Source of the DNA: Akkermansiaceae bacterium UBA2381
Lineage (GTDB): Bacteria; Verrucomicrobiota; Verrucomicrobiia; Verrucomicrobiales; DEV007
Assembly: GCA_002344215.1 (NCBI GenBank)
Contig: DDSV01000040.1
Coordinates: forward strand, 32,938-65,015
Direction of reading: 5' to 3'
Length of the DNA stretch: 32,078 bases
In this document: positions 18,025-26,198 of the stretch, one piece after another
How the letters are laid out: each line of letters starts with the position of its first letter
Numbering within the stretch: the first letter of the stretch is position 1
Program-made: the position numbers and the translations under genes
The notes under the pieces: model-generated
The model's database searches: none
What the model was told of the DNA's origin: nothing
What the model saw: only the letters and a program-made list of their open reading frames with translations

Positions 18025-19407
18025 ATGAAGAAATTGAATTCCCCGACCTCCCCCCCTGATTACGAAGCTACCTCTTTCAGCCGGAGGCACTTCTTAGCCG
18101 ATACCGGTAAAGCGGGTGCTGCCTCTGTGCTCGCAGGATTTTCCATCCCGGCAGTGCACGCCGCCGGGAGTGACGGAATCCGACTTGCCCTCATCGGTTG
18201 CGGAGGACGGGGAAGCGGCGCAGTCGTCAATGCCATGGACGCCGACGACGGAGTCTCCCTCACTGCCATGGCAGACCTCTACGACGATAGACTTGAACGG
18301 TCCCGTGTCGCGATTGAGGGCAAATACAAAGAACGGGCCACCGTCCCTCCGGAGAATCGCTACATCGGCTTCGATGCCTTCAAGCGCGCCATCGACACTC
18401 TGCGTCCCGACTCGGGCGATATCGCCATGCTCACCGGCTACGCGGGTTTCCGCCCTCAGCAGCTCGAATACGCCGTTTCGAAAGGCGTGAATGTCTTCAT
18501 GGAAAAATCCTTTGCGACGGATCCTCCGGGGGTTCGCCGCGTTCTCAAGGCCGCCGAGGAAGCCGAAGCCCGGGGCCTGAAGATCGCCGCCGGAGTGATG
18601 AGCCGCCACTCGGTGAACCGTATCGAACTCCTTCGTCGCATTGGAGCTGGCGAGATCGGCAACATTGAGAGTATCAGCGCCTACCGCATGGGATCGGCGG
18701 GACCACTCGGACCGAAACCTGCCGAGAAGGGCGAACTGGAGTGGCAACTCCGCAATTTCACCAAGTTCTTCTGGGTCTCGGGCGGACTCTGGACTGAGAT
18801 GGACATCCACCAGATCGACGAAATCTGCTGGATCAAGGGCGAATATCCCGTCTCTGCCCACGGCATCGGCGGGCGGGCTTTCAACAATACCGACAAGGGT
18901 CAGAACCTTGACTCCTATTCAATCGAATGGACTTTCGCCGATGGGACGAAGGCCTACGATTATGTGCGCTACATCCCGAAATGCCACAACGACTTCGCCA
19001 CCTACATTCAAGGTTCGGAGCGCTCGGCGCAGTTCTCCGGAAACATCCACGCGGGTACCACAAAGATCTTCAAGGACAAACGTATCGCCGATGACAACGT
19101 CCTCTGGGAGGCCCCCAAAGAGGAACTCACTCCCTGGCAGGCGCAGTGGAACGACTTCACCAAGGCGATTCGCGAGAACCAGCCTTTCAACCAAGCGAAA
19201 CGAGCTGCACTATCAAACCTGACCGCGATCATGGGCCGGGCTGCCACCCATATGGGAAAGGTGATCACATGGGACGAGGCGATGGCTTCAGAATTCACCT
19301 GGTTCCCCGGATTAGACAACCTCGACTCGAACATCGAGCCGCCGATCATCTCGGACGAGAACGGTCAGTATCCGGTTCCGATTCCCGGACAGTGGGTGGA
19401 AATATGA
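18025..19407 (+). CDS. Tat-exported Gfo/Idh/MocA family oxidoreductase
   Basis: Exported NAD(P)-binding oxidoreductase of 460 residues. The Tat motif is FSRRHFLADTGKAGAASVLAG, and mature RLALIGCGGRGSGAV is the Rossmann glycine motif. The catalytic lysine sits in FMEKSFATD (Lys161; EKS rather than EKP), with EMDIHQIDEICW later. ATG 18025 is preferred to the long upstream extension, which has no signal and a different composition. Exported members carry their cofactor through the Tat system like glucose-fructose oxidoreductase. Downstream it converges with the minus-strand operon, with 25 bp between the stops. The substrate is unknown. Confidence 0.92.
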   Translation: MKKLNSPTSPPDYEATSFSRRHFLADTGKAGAASVLAGFSIPAVHAAGSDGIRLALIGCGGRGSGAVVNAMDADDGVSLTAMADLYDDRLERSRVAIEGKYKERATVPPENRYIGFDAFKRAIDTLRPDSGDIAMLTGYAGFRPQQLEYAVSKGVNVFMEKSFATDPPGVRRVLKAAEEAEARGLKIAAGVMSRHSVNRIELLRRIGAGEIGNIESISAYRMGSAGPLGPKPAEKGELEWQLRNFTKFFWVSGGLWTEMDIHQIDEICWIKGEYPVSAHGIGGRAFNNTDKGQNLDSYSIEWTFADGTKAYDYVRYIPKCHNDFATYIQGSERSAQFSGNIHAGTTKIFKDKRIADDNVLWEAPKEELTPWQAQWNDFTKAIRENQPFNQAKRAALSNLTAIMGRAATHMGKVITWDEAMASEFTWFPGLDNLDSNIEPPIISDENGQYPVPIPGQWVEI

Positions 19408-19432
19408 AATAGATCCCGGTAAACAATCGGCA

Positions 19433-20485
19433 TCACAACACCTCGCTCAATTTCACTTCGCGACCGAGTTCGAGCGAACGCTGCCCGGCCTCTAGGGCGG
19501 CGATGAGCTCGACCTCATCTCCGACCGGCACGCTCACTTTTTCGTGGAGCACCATATCAAGAACGGGCTCAAGTAGATAAGCGTATAGGTCCTTCAAGTC
19601 AGGCTCAACACGGAGGTTCCCCTTCTCTCCGAACAACTGGATCGAAAAACCGGCACGCATCCGCTCGCGCGCGCCGATCATCATGACGATGTCGAGGCCC
19701 TTTTCGTGGCGGAGGCGGACGATGTGAGCACCTTCGAGTCCAGTATTGTGCGCGCTCACGACACCGGGTCCGAGCACCTCATACGCCATAGAGAGGGCGT
19801 GGATGCCATAGTAAACGAGATCGCCGGGCCCAGTCACCGTGCAGAGCCGCACCGGCCCGATCGCGGCGGCGTCCTCGCGCAACTTCACGATGTCCGGAAC
19901 AAAACGCAGGCTGCTCGCTGACATAAACTTCGTCCCGGTCTCGCTCGCGACCTTCGCAATGGCGGCGGCCTCCTTCGCGGTCATGGCGAGCGGCTTATCA
20001 CAAAAAGTGGGAACGCCCTTGCGCAGGGCAGCTTCGGCGTATTTCCATTGGGCGCCGCTGCCGTCGTCGATGAGAAGGGCGAGATCGACGTCAGTGACAC
20101 AATCCTCCGGAGAAGCTGCCACTGTCCCGATCCCGCAGATGTCCGCGATGGCGGCTGCTGCGGTTTTGTCAGGGTCCCAGATCTTCACGACCCTGCCTCC
20201 TTCGATCCGCTTCGACGCTTTCACGAAGGTGCCCTTGAAATCCTTGGCCTTTTCCTCGTCGTATCCATTGAAGATCGTGGCGAAGGCGGTGCCGTGATTC
20301 GATCCCGGGATGCGCGGCTGCGGATCGGGTCCGTAAGTAGGACCGTAACTCGCTGCTGAGACGAGTCCGATGCGGAGCGGTCTCACTGCGGGGTCCTGGC
20401 CCAGAGCAGAGAGAGAGGGCGATGCGGCGGCGAGTCCCGCGAGGGACTGCCCGAGGAAGGAGCGGCGGTCGAGGGGGGTGTTCAT
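19433..20485 (-). CDS. Divergent Tat-exported Gfo/Idh/MocA family protein
   Basis: 350-residue protein with a Tat leader (DRRSFLGQSLAGLAAASPS) and an atypical N-terminal domain. The expected GxGxxG is replaced by IGLVSAASYGPTYGP, followed by a long loop PGSNHGTAFATIFNGY. The lysine motif is FCDKPLAMTA (Lys164). It clearly belongs to the superfamily, but cofactor binding may differ. It is the last gene of the six-gene operon, 20 bp after the SUMF1-domain gene. ATG 20485 starts the Tat signal; the upstream extension to 20524 overlaps the neighbour. Confidence 0.87.
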   Translation of the reverse strand: MNTPLDRRSFLGQSLAGLAAASPSLSALGQDPAVRPLRIGLVSAASYGPTYGPDPQPRIPGSNHGTAFATIFNGYDEEKAKDFKGTFVKASKRIEGGRVVKIWDPDKTAAAAIADICGIGTVAASPEDCVTDVDLALLIDDGSGAQWKYAEAALRKGVPTFCDKPLAMTAKEAAAIAKVASETGTKFMSASSLRFVPDIVKLREDAAAIGPVRLCTVTGPGDLVYYGIHALSMAYEVLGPGVVSAHNTGLEGAHIVRLRHEKGLDIVMMIGARERMRAGFSIQLFGEKGNLRVEPDLKDLYAYLLEPVLDMVLHEKVSVPVGDEVELIAALEAGQRSLELGREVKLSEVL

Positions 20486-20505
20486 GAGGCAATGGGGTGG
20501 TTTTG

Positions 20506-21564
20506 TCAGGGTTTCGGTTCGCATGGCGAGCCAAGGGCGATGCGGAAACCGTCGCGCGAGTCGGAATAATTCGGCCCGCGCAGGCCGAGTCGAACCGCGC
20601 AGCGCGCGTTGCCGGGCACGTCGAAGTAATTGCCGCCTCGACAGACGGGACGCGGGTTTTCGTTTGCGAAATGCGCCTCTTCGTGAGCGCCCGCCGGATC
20701 AAAATGATCGAGGACGATCTCCCAGACGCCGCCGCAAGTATCGGCAAGTCCGAAACCGTTGCGACCGCGTTCCCCGTAGTGGTCCGCCGGCGAAACAAAG
20801 GCGAATCCGTCGCTCCAGGGAACCTTCGCAAGCGGCCAGGTGCGGGTGCGTCCGGGTAGAAAATCGATCGCGGAAGTATTGAGGCGGCCTTCGCCTTCCT
20901 CAATGTCACTGCCCCACCAGAAAAAATGACTTTCCTTGCTGCCACCACGACAGGCGTATTCCCATTCGGCTTCGGTGGGAAGCCGGTAGACGAGACCCTC
21001 GGGAAGGCGTCCCGCCTTTCGCTCGCGTTCGGTGAGCCATTCTCCAAAGGCAAGACCGTCGTTCCAGCTCACACAGACCACGGGAAAGTCTTCACGCAGA
21101 GGTTGCGGAAAACCCGGGTCGCGCCAGCTTTTGCCCTCGGTCGCTTTCCAGGGATTGACCACGGTTCCGCTGGTAAAACGGTAGCCTGTCCATTCGGGAT
21201 CGAAGCAATGGGGTGCGCCGCCCGGTTTCTCAGCATCGGTTATATAGCCGCTCTCTTCGACGAAGCGACGGAACTGCCCCATCGTCACTTCGGTCCGACC
21301 TGTCCAGAAGGCCTCCTTCACCCGGGTCAAACGCGGTTCACCTTCCGGTGCCTCGCGCGTCGTGCCCGGAGTCGCTCCGCCCTCTATCCCCGTGGCCCAC
21401 GCCTTTTCCTCCGCGGTGCTGCCCATGAAGAATTCGCCGGGCGGAAGTTTGACAAGCTCGAGGGAAATGTCGGCGCCCAGGTTGAGGAATTTGGTTTCAG
21501 GGTCGGCGGCGGAAATAGGGAGCACGGAGAAAAGAAATCCGAGAGCTAGAACGAGGTGTTTCAT
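20506..21564 (-). CDS. Exported SUMF1/FGE-sulfatase-domain protein without the FGE cysteines
   Basis: 352-residue exported protein (signal MKHLVLALGFLFSVLPISA) with a full formylglycine-generating-enzyme fold: LVKLPPGEFFMGSTAEEKAW, EVTMGQFRRFVEESGY, CVSWNDGLAFGEWL, YRLPTEAEWEYACRGG and a C-terminal CRGGNYFDVPGNARCAVRLG. Real formylglycine enzymes need two active-site cysteines in the last segment (RGGSW-C-x4-C). Here those positions are not cysteine, so sulfatase activation is unlikely, and there is no sulfatase gene in the window. Such proteins act in other oxygenase or binding roles. It sits 20 bp before the Tat oxidoreductase and 81 bp after the Gfo/Idh/MocA gene. ATG 21564 begins the signal peptide. 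Confidence 0.88.
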   Translation of the reverse strand: MKHLVLALGFLFSVLPISAADPETKFLNLGADISLELVKLPPGEFFMGSTAEEKAWATGIEGGATPGTTREAPEGEPRLTRVKEAFWTGRTEVTMGQFRRFVEESGYITDAEKPGGAPHCFDPEWTGYRFTSGTVVNPWKATEGKSWRDPGFPQPLREDFPVVCVSWNDGLAFGEWLTERERKAGRLPEGLVYRLPTEAEWEYACRGGSKESHFFWWGSDIEEGEGRLNTSAIDFLPGRTRTWPLAKVPWSDGFAFVSPADHYGERGRNGFGLADTCGGVWEIVLDHFDPAGAHEEAHFANENPRPVCRGGNYFDVPGNARCAVRLGLRGPNYSDSRDGFRIALGSPCEPKP

Positions 21565-21645
21565 AAAGGTAAAAATTAATGTCAGGGTCATGTATTTTGC
21601 GAAATCACTGCGATAGCCGCAAGCACGCAAAAAACCGGCAATCTA

Positions 21646-22644
21646 TCAAATTCGCACCACCTTCTCCGTCCGCGCCGACTCCTCCGCCGCAAGACAGGCA
21701 CGCACCGCCTCGCGGGACTCCTCGGGGGTGATGACGGCGGGCCGCACTCCATCGACAACGCATTGCGTGAAATAAGCGAGCTCGTCGCGAAGGGCGCCCC
21801 GTAGCTGCCCGTGGATCATCGGCCAATAGGTCGTGTCGGGGCAACGCGCGCCATCCTTATCCACGATCATGAGATTCGGATGGGTGTCGTGGATCGAGAT
21901 TGTCCCCTCGGTACCGACGATCTCAAGACGTTCGTCGATCTGAAAGGGAGTATTGTCAGGGAGGCACCAGACCGATTCCAGAATACACGACGCTCCGTTC
22001 TCGAGCCGGTACATGACCTGACCCAGATCGGGATGGGCGTGGTCACGAACTTTCACGGTTTGCGCGTAGGCAGTAACGGCACGGGACTCACTGAACCAGA
22101 ACATGAGATCGGTATCGTGAACACAATCGCCGATGATGGGCCCGATCTTATCGAGCACCGTCGCCCCGACCCAGGCGGGCAGGTTGCGGCGGGCATACAT
22201 GGAAATGATTTTTCCGATCTTTCCCGCCGCAATCTCCTGCTTCGCCGCCGCATAGCGGGGATTGAAACGACAGATGTGACCCGTCATGAAAAATCCCGGA
22301 GCTGCCTTCGCGGCGTTCACGATGAGATCACAATCGGCGACAGTCGAAGCCATGGGCTTCTCGAGGAAGACGTGCTTCCCCGCCTCGAGCGCCGCCACAG
22401 CCGGACCGGCGTGCTGGTCCCACATCGTCGTGATGCTGACCGACTCAATCTCCGGATCGGCGAGCATGGTATGAAAGTCGGTGTAGGTCTTCTTCACCCC
22501 AAACTTTCGTGCGATCTCGGCGAGTCGCTCCGGGTTCCGTGTACAAACCGCGGCGATCTCCACATTCGGAATCGCCGTCAGGGCCTCACAATGTTTCTCC
22601 CCGAACCAACCCAATCCTAGAACTGCATGCTTAACACTCTTCAT
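21646..22644 (-). CDS. Gfo/Idh/MocA family oxidoreductase (cytosolic)
   Basis: 332-residue NAD(P)-dependent oxidoreductase without an export signal. The Rossmann motif is AVLGLGWFGEKHCEAL, and the catalytic motif is HVFLEKPMAST (Lys96). GDCVHDTDLMFWF supplies the conserved C-terminal Asp/His segment. ATG 22644 is preferred to 22677, because it gives the canonical N-terminus just after the SDR stop (36 bp). Its operon partners (SDR, VOC-like, epimerase) suggest a sugar oxidation or epimerisation route through a keto intermediate. Similar proteins are annotated as inositol 2-dehydrogenase or D-apiose/xylose dehydrogenase; no specific substrate can be assigned. Confidence 0.92.
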   Translation of the reverse strand: MKSVKHAVLGLGWFGEKHCEALTAIPNVEIAAVCTRNPERLAEIARKFGVKKTYTDFHTMLADPEIESVSITTMWDQHAGPAVAALEAGKHVFLEKPMASTVADCDLIVNAAKAAPGFFMTGHICRFNPRYAAAKQEIAAGKIGKIISMYARRNLPAWVGATVLDKIGPIIGDCVHDTDLMFWFSESRAVTAYAQTVKVRDHAHPDLGQVMYRLENGASCILESVWCLPDNTPFQIDERLEIVGTEGTISIHDTHPNLMIVDKDGARCPDTTYWPMIHGQLRGALRDELAYFTQCVVDGVRPAVITPEESREAVRACLAAEESARTEKVVRI

Positions 22645-22680
22645 ATCCACTTGAAACTTTAAACTTCGAACCCTCAACGT

Positions 22681-23451
22681 TTACCAGGGCGGCAGCGCCA
22701 TCGTCCCACCGTCGAGAATGAGAGAGGTTGCGTTGATGTACTCCGAATCGTCACTGAGGAGAAAAGCCGCCGTCTTCGCGATGTCGCTGGGCTGACCGAG
22801 ACGGCGCACCGGAATCTTTTTGGCGACCTCGGCGTAAAGCTCCTCGACCGGCTTGTCCCATCCTTCGCAGGTGGCCGCCAGCATGGGGGTGTCGATTGTG
22901 CCGGGGCAAATCCCCACAACTCGCACCTTGCCGGCATGGTCGGTGGCGAGGCAGCGGATGAGCGACTCAAGCGCACCCTTCGAGGCGCAATAGAGGGCGT
23001 GGGCCGGAAAGCCGATGAAGGCCGCGACCGACGTGGTGACGAGAAAGACGCCCTTGCCCGCGGCCTCCATGGCGGGGATGGCATGCTTCGCGGTCCAGAA
23101 GACGCTCTTTACATTCACGTTCATGATTTTTTCCCAGATCGCCTCGTCGAATTCAGTGACCTTGCCCTTGCCCCAGACGCCGGCATTGCAATGGACGCCG
23201 TCGAGACGGTCGTAAGTGGAAAGGGTAAAATCGACCATGGCCTTGACGCTGGCCTCCTGCGCCACGTCGGCAAAGACGAAGCGGACCTCGTGCCCGGCTT
23301 CGCTGAGTTCGACCTCGAGGGCCTGGCCACGGTCCTGCTGGTTCGAGGCGGCGACAACCTTTGCTCCAAGAGCGGCGAAGTGGCGGGTGCAGGCCTCCCC
23401 GATTCCGGAGGTGCCTCCCGTGACAAGAATGACTTTATTTTTGAGTTCCAT
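22681..23451 (-). CDS. Short-chain dehydrogenase/reductase (SDR)
   Basis: Classical SDR of 256 residues. VILVTGGTSGIGEAC is the TGxxxGIG cofactor motif, CNAGVWG is the NAG motif (Cys-Asn-Ala-Gly), LVTTSVAAF carries the active-site Ser141, and YCASKGA gives Tyr154 and Lys158. The C-terminal LILDGGTMA is typical of the 3-oxoacyl-reductase-like and sugar-dehydrogenase groups. It starts 5 bp after the small VOC-like gene's stop, so translation is probably coupled. Cofactor preference cannot be settled by eye: SNQQD follows the second strand, which leans to NADP or a mixed use. Confidence 0.92.
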   Translation of the reverse strand: MELKNKVILVTGGTSGIGEACTRHFAALGAKVVAASNQQDRGQALEVELSEAGHEVRFVFADVAQEASVKAMVDFTLSTYDRLDGVHCNAGVWGKGKVTEFDEAIWEKIMNVNVKSVFWTAKHAIPAMEAAGKGVFLVTTSVAAFIGFPAHALYCASKGALESLIRCLATDHAGKVRVVGICPGTIDTPMLAATCEGWDKPVEELYAEVAKKIPVRRLGQPSDIAKTAAFLLSDDSEYINATSLILDGGTMALPPW

Positions 23452-23456
23452 GACGT

Positions 23457-23792
23457 TTACCAGGGAAGATCGGCGTCGCTGTCGAACTTCATGTACTCGA
23501 TCACGGCTCCGTCCTTGAGGATGAAGGCGACGGTGAAATTCGGCGAAGGTTCGAATGGCTCAAGGATCACTTCTTCTCCCGCGATCGCCTTCCCGATATC
23601 GTCAACGCGGTAGGCGACGTGGGGCATATCCCTAACCGGACCGGTGACAGAGCTGTCAGGCTCGAAGCGTAGATATTCGACCAAGTAGGGATGCTTGCGA
23701 GGGTCTGTCACCCAAACACGGGTGTCCTCGACGAAGAATTCGCCGGGTTGGCTCTTGTCGGTGGGGAGGCCGATGTGGTGGAAGGTCTTCAT
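23457..23792 (-). CDS. Small VOC/glyoxalase-like protein
   Basis: 111-residue cytosolic protein with one vicinal-oxygen-chelate-like unit: MKTFHHIGLPTDK at the start, MPHVAYRVDDIGKAIAG in the middle and VAFILKDGAVIEYMKF at the end. The likely metal ligands are His (HHIG), His (PHVAYRV) and Glu (IEYMKF). Proteins of this kind act as isomerases, epimerases or lyases on small keto acids or keto sugars, usually as dimers. It lies between the epimerase (26 bp) and the SDR (5 bp), so a part in the same pathway is likely. Its own reaction is not known. Confidence 0.8.
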   Translation of the reverse strand: MKTFHHIGLPTDKSQPGEFFVEDTRVWVTDPRKHPYLVEYLRFEPDSSVTGPVRDMPHVAYRVDDIGKAIAGEEVILEPFEPSPNFTVAFILKDGAVIEYMKFDSDADLPW

Positions 23793-23818
23793 AGGAGTTG
23801 GGAACAGGAATTCAGAAG

Positions 23819-24760
23819 CTATATACGGCTGGCGATTGCCCGATCCGCCATACGGAAGAAGTCATTTTCCGGAGTGTAGCCGAGGGCGGTGCAGGCCCGG
23901 GTGATGTTGATTTCGAAAGGGTGGTAACCCGGGCAGCGGATCTCGACGGTGGGGAGACCGAGCTTTTCGGAGAGGTAACCCGCCGCGACGCGGTAGTCGA
24001 AGGGCGAGGGCCCCGCGATGTTGAAGGTCTGACCGTTCGCGGCCGGATTCCCGAGCATGAGACCGAAGGCCTGCATGACGTCATCGATATGAACGATGTG
24101 ACGGCGTAGCGGGGTTCCTTGGGCGTTTGTCAGGATGGGGATGTGCTCCTTGCCCGCCTTCACGAACGCGAGGATCCCGTCAGTGATTTCCCCGAAACCG
24201 TGACCCGGCTCGGCGGGGTTTACATTTTGCAGGAGCGAGAAATGTCTGAGCAGATCGTCGCCCTCGAAAACCCAGGAGGAACGCAACACAGCGACGGGCA
24301 CGCCGTACTGAACGGCATATTGCTGCGCCATCGTTTCCTCCATTACCTTGGAAAAAGCATAGTAGCCGGGGTAGGCGGTCAACGGATGATTCTCGTCGAT
24401 GGGAATGGGCTGCGGATAGAACCAGATTCCACAGGCGGCATCGCCGCCGAGGAGTAAGAACTGCTCTACCTCCTCTTTCCGACAGGCCTCAAGAATATGG
24501 AAGGTGCCCTTCACACTCACGTCGAAAAAGGTATCGGCATCCTCTTTCGTTGTTGCGAGCTGGACAACGATGTCCGCGCCGCGCACCGTTTCCTCGACGG
24601 CGGCTGGATCGGTGACACTTCCCCGGACCGAGGTGATCCCGGGTCCCTCGACCGGCGTGCGGTGAACGAGCGCCCGCACCGGCCAACCGCGCGCCGCAAG
24701 AAGGGCGAGGGCATGGCGCCCCAGTTTTCCGCCCGCTCCAAAGATGGCAACCGTCTTCAC
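23819..24760 (-). CDS. NAD(P)-dependent epimerase/dehydratase (extended SDR)
   Basis: 313-residue extended SDR, first gene of the six-gene operon. VAIFGAGGKLGRHALALL is the GxGxxG-type Rossmann start, and the active-site YxxxK is in YPGYYAFSKVMEET. IVHIDDVMQAFGLML and GQTFNIAGPSPFDY are family segments. Members epimerise or dehydrate nucleotide sugars or oxidise free sugars. It starts 71 bp from the divergent AraC-type regulator. The stop at 23819 is 26 bp before the VOC-like start. Confidence 0.9.
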   Translation of the reverse strand: MKTVAIFGAGGKLGRHALALLAARGWPVRALVHRTPVEGPGITSVRGSVTDPAAVEETVRGADIVVQLATTKEDADTFFDVSVKGTFHILEACRKEEVEQFLLLGGDAACGIWFYPQPIPIDENHPLTAYPGYYAFSKVMEETMAQQYAVQYGVPVAVLRSSWVFEGDDLLRHFSLLQNVNPAEPGHGFGEITDGILAFVKAGKEHIPILTNAQGTPLRRHIVHIDDVMQAFGLMLGNPAANGQTFNIAGPSPFDYRVAAGYLSEKLGLPTVEIRCPGYHPFEINITRACTALGYTPENDFFRMADRAIASRI

Positions 24761-24831
24761 CCGCTAAGAGTAGCACGTTGAGGCAGCTCTATTGATTGGA
24801 TTGAATCGTCATTTTTTGGTATTTTCCGGCC
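24761..24831. promoter_or_regulatory. Divergent promoter region of the AraC gene and the oxidoreductase operon
   Basis: 71 bp separate the two start codons. It contains two 9-bp near-repeats, ATTGATTGG (24791-24799) and ATTGAATCG (24800-24808), and an AT-rich run ATTTTTTGG. This is the obvious place for the AraC-type regulator to bind; no exact operator can be proven. Confidence 0.45.
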
Positions 24832-25605
24832 ATGAGCAACATGGACCGCGCCCTGGAGTTTCAGCAAAATTTCCTTCAACGCACCGGAGGGGCGCTTCAA
24901 CTCGCCGACCTCTTCGCAACCCTTCCGATGATCGCGTTTCTGGCCAAGGACGAGCAAAGTCGCTTTGTTCGCGCGAACGCCCGCACCTTGGCGATTTTTA
25001 ATCTCCAGCATGAATGGGAAATGATCGGAAAGAGAGACTGCGACTTTTTCCCGCTTGAGATCAGCACCGGTTTTGTCGAGGAAGATCAACGGGTCATGCG
25101 CACGGGCGTCACCCGGACCTACTACGCGCAAATGGTCCCCGACATTAACGGGCCCTTGAATTGGTATGTCGTTTCCGTCTCCCCTCTCCGCGACGCTCAG
25201 GCAAAGATCTGCGGGGTGGCGATCGTTCTTTACGATCTGCACGAGGTGGGCGGTGTCACCCGTCCCTTCCAACAGATCGAACCCGCCCTTCGTCATCTTC
25301 ACACCCGTTTTCGGGAAAAAATCGGGACGATTGATCTCGCGTCGCTCGCGCATCTGTCTGAAAGGCAGTTCACCCGTCTCTTTCGCAAGTTGCTCGGTGA
25401 ATCTCCGATGCGTTATCTCATTCGTCAGCGAATTCGATCGGCCTGCCACGATCTTATCTCCACCGGTCTCACCGTCGGAGCCATCGCCATCGACACCGGA
25501 TTTTACGATCAGAGCGCCTTCACCCGGGCTTTCCGGGCGCAAACCGGGCTCACCCCCGCTGCCTACCGTAGAAAGCACTCAGCTGCCCTCTCGCCTGTGT
25601 TATGA
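24832..25605 (+). CDS. PAS-domain AraC family transcriptional regulator
   Basis: 257-residue cytosolic regulator. Residues about 20-135 form a PAS-like sensor (PMIAFLAKDEQSRFVRANA, MIGKRDCDFFPLEIS, WYVVSVSPLRDAQAKICGV). About 150-255 is an AraC DNA-binding domain with both helix-turn-helix units (LASLAHLSERQFTRLFRKL and GAIAIDTGFYDQSAFTRAFR). PAS-AraC regulators of this type are common in Verrucomicrobia next to sugar genes, where the PAS part binds a small ligand. Divergence from the 24760-19433 operon makes it the likely controller. The stop at 25603-25605 is followed at once by the helicase remnant. Confidence 0.92.
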   Translation: MSNMDRALEFQQNFLQRTGGALQLADLFATLPMIAFLAKDEQSRFVRANARTLAIFNLQHEWEMIGKRDCDFFPLEISTGFVEEDQRVMRTGVTRTYYAQMVPDINGPLNWYVVSVSPLRDAQAKICGVAIVLYDLHEVGGVTRPFQQIEPALRHLHTRFREKIGTIDLASLAHLSERQFTRLFRKLLGESPMRYLIRQRIRSACHDLISTGLTVGAIAIDTGFYDQSAFTRAFRAQTGLTPAAYRRKHSAALSPVL

Positions 25606-25606
25606 A

Positions 25607-26164
25607 AAATGTCTCCACGATCTCACGGAGGGTCGGACTCGGGTAAAGAAGGGGTCGATCGGTCAGGAGGGCCTCGACTTTCACTCCTACTGCCGCCGCA
25701 TCGTGCATTGGAACTTGCCCGGGAATCCCATCGATCTCGAACAACGCGAGGGTCGGATCAATCGCTACAAGAGCCTGGTGATCCGGCAACAGGTGGCCTC
25801 GAAATATCGCGCCGCCCTTTCGGAACAGGTTCTTGCACCCCACGACGATCCCTGGGACCAAATCTTCCAGATTGCGGACCGGGAAGAACGGATCGCGACG
25901 GGGAAATGCGAACTCGTCCCCTACTGGCACGTCGAGGCAACTCATGGTCCCCGAATCGAACGGGTCGTCCCCCTCTACCCGTTCAGTCTCGATCAGAGCC
26001 GGCTCAATCACATCCTCCGCACCCTTGCGATCTACCGCCTCGCCTTCGGTCAGCCCAGACAGGCGGAGCTAGTCGATCATCTGCTGGAGCGGAATTTTTC
26101 ACCGGAGGAACTCCGGGACGTTATGGACCAACTAGTGATCGATTTAAGTCCGATGAGGAGATGA
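25607..26164 (+). pseudogene. 3' remnant of a SNF2/DEAD-type helicase gene
   Basis: An open frame without a start codon runs from next to the AraC stop to TGA 26162-26164. It encodes about 185 residues of the C-terminal end of a defence-island-type superfamily 2 helicase: SIGQEGLDFHSYCRRIVHWN (motif V), LPGNPIDLEQREGRINRYK (motif VI, QREGRxxR), then IERVVPLYPFSLDQSRLNHI and YRLAFGQPRQAELVDHLL. Motifs I to IV and everything upstream are missing; in the same frame, upstream bases are the AraC gene in another frame. It is therefore a 5' truncation, probably by deletion or recombination, and is not expected to be active. The full gene would encode a helicase of 800-1000 residues or more. Confidence 0.85.
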
Positions 26165-26198
26165 TAGCAAATGCAGCACGTCCCCCGTTCGATGAGGT

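Noticed and set aside
25166..25600. Open frame upstream of the helicase remnant, in the same frame
   Set aside because: It is the PAS-AraC gene read in another frame, so it cannot supply the missing helicase N-terminus.
25600..25700. Second copy of the tRNA 3' end (att site) at the helicase breakpoint
   Set aside because: No match to the tRNA terminal bases was seen near 25606 or elsewhere in the window by eye.
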